From CBDBJQ01 sp965206405 (lineage in GTDB: Bacteria; Pseudomonadota; Alphaproteobacteria; UBA8366): DNA of 64,000 bases. This document shows, in pieces, positions 35,179-43,478 of the stretch (its first letter is position 1; each line of letters begins with the position of its first letter). The notes under the pieces were generated by a model. The model saw nothing but the letters and a program-made list of their open reading frames with translations. It did not search any database and was not told the DNA's origin. The translations under genes and the position numbers were made by a program. The stretch covers positions 744,001-808,000 of the forward strand of contig CBDBJQ010000006.1 of the NCBI GenBank assembly GCA_965206405.1, read 5' to 3'.

Positions 35179-36085
35179 ATGAACCTGCTTGCAATCTTCA
35201 CGCGTTTCCCCGATCAAGAAGCCTGCATTGAACATCTGGAAACCCTGCGCTGGGGCGACGGCCCCCACTGCCCGCATTGCGGAAGCACAAGCGTTGCTGT
35301 TAAAGCAGATCAATACCGTGTGGGTCGCTGGAATTGCCACGGCTGTAAGTCCAGCTTCAATGCCCTGTCTGGCACCATCTTCGAGAAAACGAAGATTCCC
35401 CTGCAAAAATGGTTCATGGCTATCGGCTTGGTCGTCAACGCGAAGAAAAGCCTGTCGAGTTGCCAGCTCGCCCGCGACCTGGACATAACTCAGCAATCGG
35501 CCTGGTACATGCTCAAACGCATTCGCGCGGAAATGGCATCGAAGCAGAGCGAAATCCTGTTGCAAGGCGTCGTTGAAGCCGACGAGACCTATCTTGGCGG
35601 CAAACCACGCAAGCGCAATAATAGCAATCAAAATAAGAACTTACCCCCCCCCCCCCCCGCCGCACAATCCGCGCGGGCGAGGAACACGCAAAACATCCGT
35701 CATAGGTGTTGTAGAGCGCGGCGGAAAGGTAGTCGCACAAGTTGCCGGTGATCTTTCCGGCAAGGGCGTTCTCCGCTTCATCCGTGAGAACGTCGATCCC
35801 GATGGCTCACTGCTCATCACAGACGAGTTCAAATCCTACAACGTGGCACGGGCCACCTATGCCCATGCCAGCGTCAATCACAGCAAGGGCGCATACGCCA
35901 ACGGGTCCACCCACACGAACACCATCGAGGGCTTCTGGTCGCTGCTCAAGCGGGCATGGTACGGCTCGCACCATCACTACCGGAAATGCTACACCCCACT
36001 TTATGTTGCGGAAGCGTGCTGGAAGTACAACCGGCGCAAAGATGATAACGCCTTTGGAACGTTCATGCGGGGGTGCTTCGCATGA
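35179..36085 (+). pseudogene. IS1595-family transposase, frame interrupted at a C15 tract (slippage or frameshift)
   Basis: The first part (35179 to about 35643) has a zinc ribbon CPHCGS...NCHGC, the HTH region LARDLDITQQSAWYMLKRIR and the first catalytic Asp in VVEADETYLGGKPRKR. The second part continues in the +1 frame from about 35660: RGRGTRKTSVIGVVERGGKV, second Asp in LLITDEFKSYN and HTNTIEGFWSLLKRAWYGSHH with the HNE-type ending. Loss of one C or gain of two would restore a single ~300-aa protein. The C-run could be a genuine switch, a transcriptional slippage site, mutation, or a sequencing error. All catalytic motifs are otherwise present. Confidence 0.85.
35644..35658. repeat. C15 homopolymer inside the transposase gene
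   Basis: Fifteen consecutive C encode a proline run at the point where the transposase changes frame. It is the longest homopolymer in the window. Confidence 0.9.
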
Positions 36086-37533
36086 ATCGTCTCTTTTACG
36101 GCGATTGCCTGACCATTATGCAGAGCATGAAGTTAGGAAGCGTGGACCTGATCTATCTGGACCCGCCGTTCAATTCCAATCGTGCTTACAACGCCATCTA
36201 CAAGGACGAGACGGGCCGCCTCCTGCCCGATCAGGTCGAAGCGTTTTGCGATTTGTGGACACTAGACCTGGAGCGCGAACGGGCAATCAAGAAAATTCCA
36301 GTTTTGATGCGTGAAAACGGAATTGATGATGATGTGGCCCAGTTCTGGAAAATATGGATGAATGCACTGCGCAAATCAAATCCGCGACTGCTAGCCTATC
36401 TCAGCTACATGGTTCAACGGCTATTGCCTATGCGCGGCATACTCAAGCCAACGGGTTCTATTTATCTGCACTGCGACCCGACAGCCAGTCACTACATAAA
36501 AGTGATGATGGATGGCATCTTCGGGCACGGGAATTTTGGTAATGAGATTGTCTGGAGTTACCGAACGGGCGGCGCAAGCAAGAAATGGTTTTCAAGGAAA
36601 CATGACACGATCCTGCTTTATGGGAAATCTAATCACCGTATATTCAACACTCTAAAAGAGAAAGCGTATACAAAATCCGAAAATCGCAAGGCAGGTATAG
36701 TTAACTACGGTGCTGGCAACGCGGAATTTTTTGAAGACGGGAATGGCGTATTCAATTGGGTAAATATGCGGGATGTGTGGGATATTTCTTATCTCAATAG
36801 CCAGTCAAAAGAGCGTCTCGGCTACGCCACTCAAAAACCACTTGAATTATTGGAGCGCATCATCAAAGCCAGCAGCAATCCTGGCGATGTGGTGTTTGAC
36901 CCGTTCTGCGGCTGCGCCACAACCATTGAGGCAGCTGAGAAGTTGGGCCGCAAGTGGATCGGCGTCGACATCGCGATCCACGCCATCAAGCGCGTGGCAA
37001 AGATACGGTTGCAGGATCGTCTTGGCTTGGTCGAAGGAAAGGACTTCACCATCGACGGCGTACCAAATACACTTGAAGGTGCTCGTGATCTATGGGAGCG
37101 GGACAAGTATCACTTTCAGAAATGGGCGGTTGAGGAAGTGGATGGTTTTGTAACATCGCGGCGTAGCGGCGACGGCGGCATTGACGGACGCCTCTACTTT
37201 GACATCCCCGACAAACACGGCCTGCAAAGCATGGTGCTGGAAGTGAAGGGCGGAAGGAACGTGAGTATTAGCGTGGTGCGCGATCTGCGCGGGGTGCTGG
37301 AACGTGACGATGCACTCATGGCGGGCCTGATCGTCATGGATGATTTGGGGGATACAAAAAAACGGAACTTCGCTAGAGAAATGAACGCCGCTGGTGATTT
37401 CGACGTGTTCGGCGTGAAATATGCCCGAATGCAGATTATGACCGTGCAGGAAATCATCGACGGCAAGCGGTTCATCACACCATCTGTCGCACGCGGCAAG
37501 GTCGTCTCAGAGCCCGTCCTGCCACTCGGATGA
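36082..37533 (+). CDS. DNA adenine-N6/cytosine-N4 methyltransferase fused to an Mrr-like restriction nuclease domain
   Basis: 483 aa. Motif IV LIYLDPPF (~23-30) precedes motif I VFDPFCGCATTIEAAEKLGRKWIGVDIA (~270-300), the beta-class order of amino-methyltransferases; the middle region (~60-240) is the likely target-recognition part. After ~340 comes a PD-(D/E)xK-type core: SGDGGIDGRLYFD (~362-374) and MVLEVKGGRN (~383-392), the GxxGIDG...EVK signature of Mrr-type nucleases. Both activities therefore look intact in one chain. Its ATG overlaps the transposase TGA (ATGA), so translation is coupled, and it lies wholly inside the transposon. Recognition site unknown; a purely methylating or regulatory role is possible. 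Confidence 0.85.
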   Translation: MNRLFYGDCLTIMQSMKLGSVDLIYLDPPFNSNRAYNAIYKDETGRLLPDQVEAFCDLWTLDLERERAIKKIPVLMRENGIDDDVAQFWKIWMNALRKSNPRLLAYLSYMVQRLLPMRGILKPTGSIYLHCDPTASHYIKVMMDGIFGHGNFGNEIVWSYRTGGASKKWFSRKHDTILLYGKSNHRIFNTLKEKAYTKSENRKAGIVNYGAGNAEFFEDGNGVFNWVNMRDVWDISYLNSQSKERLGYATQKPLELLERIIKASSNPGDVVFDPFCGCATTIEAAEKLGRKWIGVDIAIHAIKRVAKIRLQDRLGLVEGKDFTIDGVPNTLEGARDLWERDKYHFQKWAVEEVDGFVTSRRSGDGGIDGRLYFDIPDKHGLQSMVLEVKGGRNVSISVVRDLRGVLERDDALMAGLIVMDDLGDTKKRNFAREMNAAGDFDVFGVKYARMQIMTVQEIIDGKRFITPSVARGKVVSEPVLPLG

Positions 37534-37569
37534 TCCGCCAAGCCCTTAACTTGTATATCCGAAGAAAAT

Positions 37570-37946
37570 TAACCCCGATGTTGCTCTGGACGCATTGCAC
37601 AAGAGTCTCGTAGAGAACTCGCGGGCGGGGCTGGCTGAACTCAACCCCGGGAAAACTCCTCTATCTGAACCGACGGGCGCGGGAACTCACTTATCCGGTG
37701 TATTCCAATGAAGACATCTGCACGATCCCAGTTCCCAAGGACGTTGGCGCCTTGGACGCAGTAACTCGCTCATGCTGGGACAAAGCCATGGAACAAGGCC
37801 GCCATGGTGCAAACTGCGAAGTTAGAATTGCGCTGGACGAGGTAGCCGCCCGCATTCTCGGAGTCTCCGCTGACAGAGTTGCCGAATGGCGCGAGCAACT
37901 GGCTCTAGAGCCAACAGTTTCAGGGAAGATGCTTCCGATGGATTGA
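37570..37946 (+). pseudogene. 3' remainder of the gene split by the transposon (frameshifted, unknown function)
   Basis: Continuing the frame of 35045-35100 gives INPDVALDALHKSLVENSRA and then, near 37640, homogeneous coding passes to another frame: LLYLNRRARELTYPVYSNED and on to WREQLALEPTVSGKMLPMD, stop 37944-37946. A GTG at 37698 could start an 82-aa product on its own. I recognise no family. A frameshift in addition to the insertion suggests a dead gene. Confidence 0.4.
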
Positions 37947-38134
37947 TTGGCGGCCCAAAAAACTGTGAATCATCGAGGCCGGCCCCGAGGTCGTCGGGGG
38001 AAGCGTCGAGAACGTGAGTTGGATCCCGGCTGGCGTCTTCATTGAGCGGGAAGACGGGGCGGGGTAGATGCAGTCAAGTAAAGCTTGCGAGATTGGAGGA
38101 GGTGAGGCCGGGGGCGTCCACCTCATGGATGCGC

Positions 38135-38344
38135 TCAGGCTCGAGCATGTATCGCCCGCCGCTGCCCGGTATACCAGAGCGCCCGACAGGCGAAGGCGAG
38201 CAGAATCCCGCCAGGTATGGCCGGCGCGAGCGATAGCCATGTTTCGAAATCCAGGGAAATCATGAAAAATCGCACCAGGGTCAGCAGCACGATGCCTGCG
38301 GGGAGCCAGATCAGCGCCAGTGCGGTGAATATGAGAAGGTGCAT
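38135..38344 (-). CDS. Small two-helix membrane protein, hypothetical
   Basis: 69 aa with two hydrophobic segments (about 3-28 and 38-56) and a basic tail RRAIHARA. It lies 35 nt after the SpmAB-like gene on the same strand, which favours a genuine operon partner, but the ribosome site is weak and I know no family. Confidence 0.42.
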   Translation of the reverse strand: MHLLIFTALALIWLPAGIVLLTLVRFFMISLDFETWLSLAPAIPGGILLAFACRALWYTGQRRAIHARA

Positions 38345-38379
38345 GAGTTTTCAGAGGAATGCAGGGCAGGTGGCAAAGG

Positions 38380-39735
38380 TCAGGGAGCGAAAAGCAGGAC
38401 GCAGATGACGACCGCGGCGACGATGCCGGCAAAATCGGCGGTCAAGCCGGCGGCGAGAGCGTGGCGTATGCGCCGGATCCGCACCGCACCGAAATACACT
38501 GCCAGTACATAGAAGGTGGTCTCGGTCGACCCCTGCAGGGTGCTTACCAAAAGTCCGGTATAGGTATCAGGGCCGGTGGCCGCCTCACCCAGGATCGAGG
38601 CCAGGATGCCGTAGGCACCGGAGCCTGAGAGCGGGCGCAGCAGTGCCATTGGCAGCGCTTCGGCAGGCAGCCCCACCTGGCCAGTCAGGGTGCCGAGCGG
38701 CCCGATCAGCATGTCCATGGTGCCGCTCGCCCGGAACATACCCACTGCCACGAGGATGGCGACAAGATAGGGGATAATACGGACGGCGACCTGGAAGCCT
38801 TCCCGCGCACCATCAACGAAGACCTCGTAGATCCGTACTTTCCGGCTGAGACCGAAACCAAGTAGACCGACCATCAGTCCGGGAATGATCCACGGCGAGA
38901 AGGCGGGCCCATAGAGAATGGCAAGGGGGATCAGCGCTGCCACACAAGCCAGCGCCACGCCCGAGACCCAGCCCGGATAGGCATGGCCGGCGGAGGCATC
39001 CGCCGTTGTGGCATCTGATGCGTCTGTCGTATCCGGGTTTTCCGTTTCTACCGCCGCCTCCGCTGTGTTTGCCGCGTTCGTTGCATCCGGAAGGTCATCG
39101 GGAGGTAGCACCGGGGTGGAAGAGCGCGGCGACCAGCGCTGATAAAGCCGGGTAGCGACGATGGCGACGGCAGTCGAACACAGGGTAGCAAAAAGCGTCG
39201 TTGGCAGGATGGCGGCTGGATCGGAGGCGCCGGTGGCAGCGCGCAGCGCGATTACCCCGGTCGGCAGCAAGGTGACGCTCGATGTGTTGACGGCGAGGAA
39301 CAGGACCATCGCGTTGGTCGCCTCGCCCTTGTTGGTATTGAGCTTGTCGAGTTCCTGCATGGCCCGGATGCCGAACGGGGTTGCAGCGTTTCCGAGCCCC
39401 ATCATGTTGGCCGACAGGTTCATGATCATCGCCCCCATTGCCGGATGTTCGGCCGGCACTTCGGGGAACAGGCGCACCATGGCGGGTCGGAGTAGGCGCG
39501 CAATGATGGCCAGAAGACCGCCGGCCTCGGCAACTTTCATCAGGCCGAGAAATAGCGTCATCACTCCGATCAGGCCGATCGCCAGGGTGACCGCGGCCTC
39601 GGCGGTGTCGATCATGCCGGTGGCGAGGGCCTCCATCGGCGCGGGACCGTCCCCGGCATCCCCGGAATAAGTGACTTGCCGCACCGCGGCGACAAGAAAC
39701 GCCGCCGCGACAAGGGCAAAGAAAACAATGTTCAT
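38380..39735 (-). CDS. Spore-maturation-protein-like membrane protein, SpmA-SpmB fusion (nucleoside-recognition/Gate domains)
   Basis: 451 aa, multiple membrane segments. The N-terminal half has the SpmA signature MNLSANMMGLGNAATPFGIRAMQELDKLN; a charged acidic linker rich in Thr/Asp/Ala (about 210-245, TENPDTTDASDATTADAS) joins it to an SpmB-like half (VDGAREGFQVAVRIIPYLVAILVAVGMFR, SGAYGILASILGEAATGPDTYTGLL). In sporulating bacteria SpmA and SpmB are separate; fused forms are common in proteobacteria, where the role is unclear (possibly a transporter). Start at 39735. Confidence 0.82.
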   Translation of the reverse strand: MNIVFFALVAAAFLVAAVRQVTYSGDAGDGPAPMEALATGMIDTAEAAVTLAIGLIGVMTLFLGLMKVAEAGGLLAIIARLLRPAMVRLFPEVPAEHPAMGAMIMNLSANMMGLGNAATPFGIRAMQELDKLNTNKGEATNAMVLFLAVNTSSVTLLPTGVIALRAATGASDPAAILPTTLFATLCSTAVAIVATRLYQRWSPRSSTPVLPPDDLPDATNAANTAEAAVETENPDTTDASDATTADASAGHAYPGWVSGVALACVAALIPLAILYGPAFSPWIIPGLMVGLLGFGLSRKVRIYEVFVDGAREGFQVAVRIIPYLVAILVAVGMFRASGTMDMLIGPLGTLTGQVGLPAEALPMALLRPLSGSGAYGILASILGEAATGPDTYTGLLVSTLQGSTETTFYVLAVYFGAVRIRRIRHALAAGLTADFAGIVAAVVICVLLFAP

Positions 39736-39766
39736 GACCGCTTCGCCGGTTGTTGAAGATTGGTGG

Positions 39767-40399
39767 TCAGGCTGCTGCGCTTGGACGCGCGCTCACCTCT
39801 TCGTGCCAGCGATGCAGGTTTTCCTGCCCGTCCTCCGGGCCAAGCTTGATCCAGCCAGCGAAATCGACGGTGGTCTGGGCAGTGATGTCGGCGTTGCTGT
39901 AGGTGTCGCCGGCAATGTAGGGGCTGTCGGCGAGCCGTTCGTCGAGCATGGCGAAGAAATCGGCGGTGCGGGCCCGACCGCGCTCGGCGAGAGCCGGGAT
40001 CTGATCATAATTGGCGGGGCCGGCCAGTGCCCGGCCGCTGAAGCCTTTGCTGGTGTTGCGGAAGGCTTCGGCGACGGCGTGGAAGCCGTCCATCTCGCAA
40101 TGGTGGTTCCACATCTCGATCACGCCCTGCTCGGTGGCACTGCGCCCTAGCAGGGGCGGGTCCGGATATTCGACTTCGAGGACACGGCAGATGGCGCCGA
40201 TTTCGCTGATGCAGGTGCCGTCATCGAGCTCGAGCACCGGGACGGTGCACCAGGGGTTGAGGGCCCTGAATGCATCGCCGAGCTGTTCGCCCGCGCGTAA
40301 ATCTACCTGGATTATGGGGATATTGGTGATGTTCTTTTCGGCCATGAAAATACGTACCCGGCGGGGGCTGGGCGCAGTAGTGCAGTCATAGAATTTCAT
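39767..40399 (-). CDS. Glutathione S-transferase family protein
   Basis: 210 aa. Thioredoxin-like N-domain with MKFYDCTTAPSPRRVRIFMAEK (the Ser in APSP is the expected glutathione-activating position), NPWCTVPVLELDDGTCISEIGAICR (cis-Pro and glutathione-binding ES/EI), then an all-helical C-domain. Cytosolic; conjugates or reduces electrophiles using glutathione. ATG 40399 is preceded by GGGAG. It is 31 nt upstream of the SpmAB-like gene on the same strand. Confidence 0.9.
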   Translation of the reverse strand: MKFYDCTTAPSPRRVRIFMAEKNITNIPIIQVDLRAGEQLGDAFRALNPWCTVPVLELDDGTCISEIGAICRVLEVEYPDPPLLGRSATEQGVIEMWNHHCEMDGFHAVAEAFRNTSKGFSGRALAGPANYDQIPALAERGRARTADFFAMLDERLADSPYIAGDTYSNADITAQTTVDFAGWIKLGPEDGQENLHRWHEEVSARPSAAA

Positions 40400-40637
40400 T
40401 GCGTGTTTCTCCCGTAGCAACAAAACAGGGTAAGGCAGAGTGTCGTTTCAATTTGACCCAAGTAGGGCAGAGATGCCTCCGCTTGGCTAGTTTGTTCGGC
40501 TTCCGGTTTCGGGCCGCCGGGTTGTTGGAACGCCGGCCGGGCAGAGGCGATTTGTCCGGCCTTTCCGGACAGCGTAAAAAGCATTCCTTCTGTTTTTGGC
40601 AATATAGCTTCTGCCTCCAACCATTATGGGGAAAGCG

Positions 40638-41855
40638 ATGAAGGGACCTTTGGAGGGCCTTCGGGTTCTCGATCTCACCCGCGTGCTCGCGGGCCCGTAC
40701 TGCACCCAGATTCTCGGCGATCTCGGTGCCGAGGTCATCAAGGTGGAGCGTCCTGGTGCCGGCGACGACACGCGCGGCTTCGCCCCACCCTATCTGCGTA
40801 ACGAGGCGGGGGAGGAGAGCAGCGAGACGGCGTATTTTGCCGGCACCAACCGCAACAAGCGTTCGCTGACCCTCGATCTTGCCAAGCCGGAGGGACAAGA
40901 GATCGCTCGGCGCCTGGTCGCCGAATGCGACATTTTGGCCGAGAATTTCAAGACCGGAACCCTGCCGCGCTACAACCTCGGCTATGATGATCTGAAAGAA
41001 GCCTTCCCGGCGCTGATCTACTGTTCGATTACCGGCTTCGGCCAAACCGGCCCTTACGCCAACCGGCCCGGCTATGATGCGCTGATCCAGGCCATGGGCG
41101 GAGTGATGAGCCTGACCGGCGTTCCCGATGGCGAACCGATGAAGGTCGGTGTGCCGATCGCAGACCTCATGGCTGGCATGTATTCCGCTGTCGCGATCCT
41201 CGCCGCTCTGCGCCACCGGGAGGCGACGGGGGTGGGCCAGCACATCGATATTGGCATGCTGGATACCCATGTCGGATGGCTTGCCAACCAGGGCATGAAC
41301 TACCTGGGGACGGGCGAGAACCCCGATCGGCTCGGGAACCTCCACCCCAACATCGTGCCCTATCAGGTAATGCCGACCGCCGATGGCTACATCATGCTGT
41401 CGATCGGCAACGATCCGACCTTTGAGCGTTTCTGCAAGGTTGCCGGTTGTGAGGAGCTGCTTTCGGACCCGCGCTTCGCAACCAACGCCGAGCGTGTCCG
41501 CAACCGCGAGCATGTCAGCGAAACCCTGAATGGGGTCACCCGCAAACATCCATCGCAGTGGTGGCTCGAGATTCTCGAGAAGGAAAAGATCGGCTGTGGC
41601 CCGATCAACAGCCTGGAACAGGTTTTTACCGATCCGCACGTCCAGGCGCGTGGGATGGTTGTCGAGATGGCGCATCCAGCTATCGGCAAGACACCGCTGA
41701 AACTCGCTGCCAACCCGATCAAGATGACCGAAACCCCACCCACATACCGCGCACCGCCGCCGATGCTCGGCGAACACACGGGCGAGGTTCTCAAGGAGTT
41801 TCTCGGCCTTGGCGACGACGAGGTTGCCGGTCTGCAGGAGCGTAAGATCGTCTGA
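40638..41855 (+). CDS. CaiB/BaiF family CoA-transferase
   Basis: 405 aa. Begins MKGPLEGLRVLDLTRVLAGPYCTQILGDLGAEVIKVE, followed by GTNRNKRSLTLDLAKPEGQ, ENFKTGTLPRYNLGYDDL, SITGFGQTGPYANRPGYDALIQAMGGVMSLTG and KVGVPIADLMAGMYS. The catalytic Asp of the class is probably that in GYDALIQ. ATG 40638 is favoured because GGGGAAAG lies before it; ATG 40626 is an alternative adding four residues. Closest in look to formyl-CoA/succinyl-CoA-type transferases. It stands alone between divergent and convergent neighbours. Confidence 0.9.
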   Translation: MKGPLEGLRVLDLTRVLAGPYCTQILGDLGAEVIKVERPGAGDDTRGFAPPYLRNEAGEESSETAYFAGTNRNKRSLTLDLAKPEGQEIARRLVAECDILAENFKTGTLPRYNLGYDDLKEAFPALIYCSITGFGQTGPYANRPGYDALIQAMGGVMSLTGVPDGEPMKVGVPIADLMAGMYSAVAILAALRHREATGVGQHIDIGMLDTHVGWLANQGMNYLGTGENPDRLGNLHPNIVPYQVMPTADGYIMLSIGNDPTFERFCKVAGCEELLSDPRFATNAERVRNREHVSETLNGVTRKHPSQWWLEILEKEKIGCGPINSLEQVFTDPHVQARGMVVEMAHPAIGKTPLKLAANPIKMTETPPTYRAPPPMLGEHTGEVLKEFLGLGDDEVAGLQERKIV

Positions 41856-41919
41856 CGCCGCCTGGCGGGCGGCTTCAGGGTCTGGTGTCCAGCCCCGGCT
41901 TAAAGGTTCAGTTCTTACC

Positions 41920-42255
41920 TTAGAGGATAGCACCATCCAGCCAGTGGCGGTCCAGCCGATCCTCTAGCTCGATCACCCAGAGATCCGGATCACGCTCCGT
42001 CTGTCGGCGGATATAGGTGTCGACCTCGGCATCGGGTGCCGTCTTGCCGCCCATCGCCGGAAGCCACCCAAGCTTGCCGTCAGCACCGCGCATCTGGACG
42101 AGGACGCGCGACGCGCCCTCGAGCAGGTTGACCCTGACGATTACCATGCCACTGTGCGGGTCGCCGCGCCGGACAACGACGGCGGGCACGCCTTCGCTGT
42201 CGCACCGTCTGATATGGGCGCTGACCCATAATTTGGTCGGGATGCGTTCTTCCAT
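41920..42255 (-). CDS. DUF1491 family protein
   Basis: 111 aa, matching this small family, which is largely alphaproteobacterial: TKLWVSAHIRRCDSEGVPAVVVRRGDPHSG, VLVQMRGADGKLGWLPA and DTYIRRQTERDPDLWVIELEDR. Function unknown; probably cytosolic. It is convergent with the CoA-transferase gene and divergent from the reductase gene. Confidence 0.85.
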   Translation of the reverse strand: MEERIPTKLWVSAHIRRCDSEGVPAVVVRRGDPHSGMVIVRVNLLEGASRVLVQMRGADGKLGWLPAMGGKTAPDAEVDTYIRRQTERDPDLWVIELEDRLDRHWLDGAIL

Positions 42256-42293
42256 GGCGGTTGCTGTCGATTTTCGATCTCAGGCGATGGCCG

Positions 42294-42326
42294 AAATGAT
42301 TATGAAATGATTATGACATGATTATG
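42294..42326. repeat. 11-bp AT-rich tandem repeat, three units
   Basis: AAATGATTATG (42294-42304), AAATGATTATG (42305-42315), ACATGATTATG (42316-42326), located in the spacer between the divergent DUF1491 and DenD-like genes, where promoter elements would be expected. Confidence 0.85.
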
Positions 42327-42424
42327 CGGAATGATTGCAGAAGGCATGCCGTCGGTGTGCTTGCGCCCTCGCAATGGCATACTCAACGGTAGACTTCAGG
42401 ACATACTCGGACGGTGAATAAGAT

Positions 42425-43423
42425 ATGAAGGTAGTGGTTACCGGTGCGACGGGAATGATCGGCCGCAAGCTGATCGAATCCCTGCTTGCCTCGTCTGCGC
42501 TGGTCGGGCGCTCGGGACAGCCGGAGGAAATCGAGAACATCGCTGCGTTCGACGCCGCCGCTCCTGATCCACCGCTGCCAGAGGATGCCCGGCTGTCCAT
42601 GACGGTTGGCAGTGTCGAGGAGCCGGAGCTGATCGCCTCCCTGATCGATGCCGATACCGACAGCATCTTTCACCTTGCAGCGGTGGTCAGCGCCGCTGCC
42701 GAGGAGGATTTCGGGCTCGGCATGCGGGTCAATCTCGATGGCACGCGCGCTGCCCTCGAGCGTTGTCGCGCACTCGGCACCGTACCGCGCTTCGTCTATG
42801 CGAGCTCGGCCGCCGCTTTCGGCGGGGCCAACCTGCCGGCAGTGGTCGATGACGCCACCACACCGACGCCGCAAACCACCTACGGCATGACTAAGGTGGT
42901 CGGCGAGTACCTGGTCGGTGATTACAGCCGCAAGGGGTTCGTCGACGGGCGATCTTTGCGCCTGCCGACCATCGTCATCCGCCCGGGCCGGCCCAACAAG
43001 GCCGCCTCGACCTGGGCGTCAAGCATTCTGCGCGAACCGCTTGCCGGCCGGCCGGTAATCTGCCCGGTTGGCATGGATACACGCATGTGGGTCCTGTCGC
43101 CGCGCCGGGTGGTCGAGGCGTTCCGGCATGCCCATGACCTCGAACCCGGAATTTGGGGCGATCATCGGGTCGTGAACCTGCCGGGGCTGGTGATGTCGGT
43201 CGCCGAGGCGATGGAAGCCCTGGAGCGGGCCGGCGGTGCCGAGACCCGCGGGCGGGTCAGTTTCGAGGCCGATCCGTTCATCGAGGAAATCGTCGCCGGC
43301 TGGCCGAACCATTTCCGTACCGACCGAGCCGATGCGATGGGGTTCCAAAGTGACGCCGATCTCGACGAGGTGGTCCGGATCTTCATCGAGGACGATCTGC
43401 CGCGCCAGCAGGCCTACTACTAG
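42425..43423 (+). CDS. NAD-dependent epimerase/dehydratase, D-erythronate dehydrogenase-like
   Basis: 332 aa extended SDR. GATGMIGRKLIES (about 7-19) binds NAD, FHLAAVVSAAAEEDF and YASSAAAFGG carry the Ser, and TTYGMTKVVGE the YxxxK pair. The overall sequence pattern (RSLRLPTIVIRPGRPNKAASTWASSILREPLAG) resembles DenD-type sugar-acid dehydrogenases that oxidise D-erythronate at C2. No denB/denC-type kinase or isomerase adjoins, so the substrate is inferred only. Confidence 0.82.
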   Translation: MKVVVTGATGMIGRKLIESLLASSALVGRSGQPEEIENIAAFDAAAPDPPLPEDARLSMTVGSVEEPELIASLIDADTDSIFHLAAVVSAAAEEDFGLGMRVNLDGTRAALERCRALGTVPRFVYASSAAAFGGANLPAVVDDATTPTPQTTYGMTKVVGEYLVGDYSRKGFVDGRSLRLPTIVIRPGRPNKAASTWASSILREPLAGRPVICPVGMDTRMWVLSPRRVVEAFRHAHDLEPGIWGDHRVVNLPGLVMSVAEAMEALERAGGAETRGRVSFEADPFIEEIVAGWPNHFRTDRADAMGFQSDADLDEVVRIFIEDDLPRQQAYY

Positions 43424-43424
43424 T

Positions 43425-43456
43425 CGCCAAGTACCGTAGCCGCCAAGTACCGAGGC
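43425..43456. repeat. 16-bp tandem duplication downstream of the DenD-like gene
   Basis: CGCCAAGTACCGTAGC and CGCCAAGTACCGAGGC abut (14 of 16 identical), starting 2 nt after the stop codon. Confidence 0.85.
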
Positions 43457-43457
43457 T

Positions 43458-43473
43458 GGCTTCAACTGAAGCC
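43458..43473. terminator. Short hairpin between convergent genes
   Basis: GGCTTC / GAAGCC with AACT loop between the convergent DenD-like and speE genes; no T-run, so a weak candidate. Confidence 0.35.
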
Positions 43474-43478
43474 GGTTG

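Larger units (their letters stand above)
35101..37561 (+). mobile_element. IS1595-family transposon carrying a methyltransferase-nuclease passenger gene (2461 bp)
   Basis: Termini 35101-35131 and the complement of 37531-37561 match at 25 of 31 positions; the best core is TACAAGTTA(T/A)GGGCTTG. Perfect 8-bp target duplications abut both ends. The element contains the transposase (35179-36085, interrupted at a C15 tract) and one passenger gene (36082-37533) ending 3 bp inside the right repeat. IS1595-family elements with passenger genes are known, so a mobile unit of this shape is credible. Everything between the repeats is on one strand and tightly packed. Confidence 0.88.
35093..37569. repeat. 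8-bp target-site duplication AAGAAAAT flanking the transposon
   Basis: AAGAAAAT at 35093-35100 and 37562-37569, each abutting the outer end of a terminal inverted repeat (CG... at 35101; ...CCG at 37561). Eight base pairs is the duplication length known for IS1595-family elements. Confidence 0.85.
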
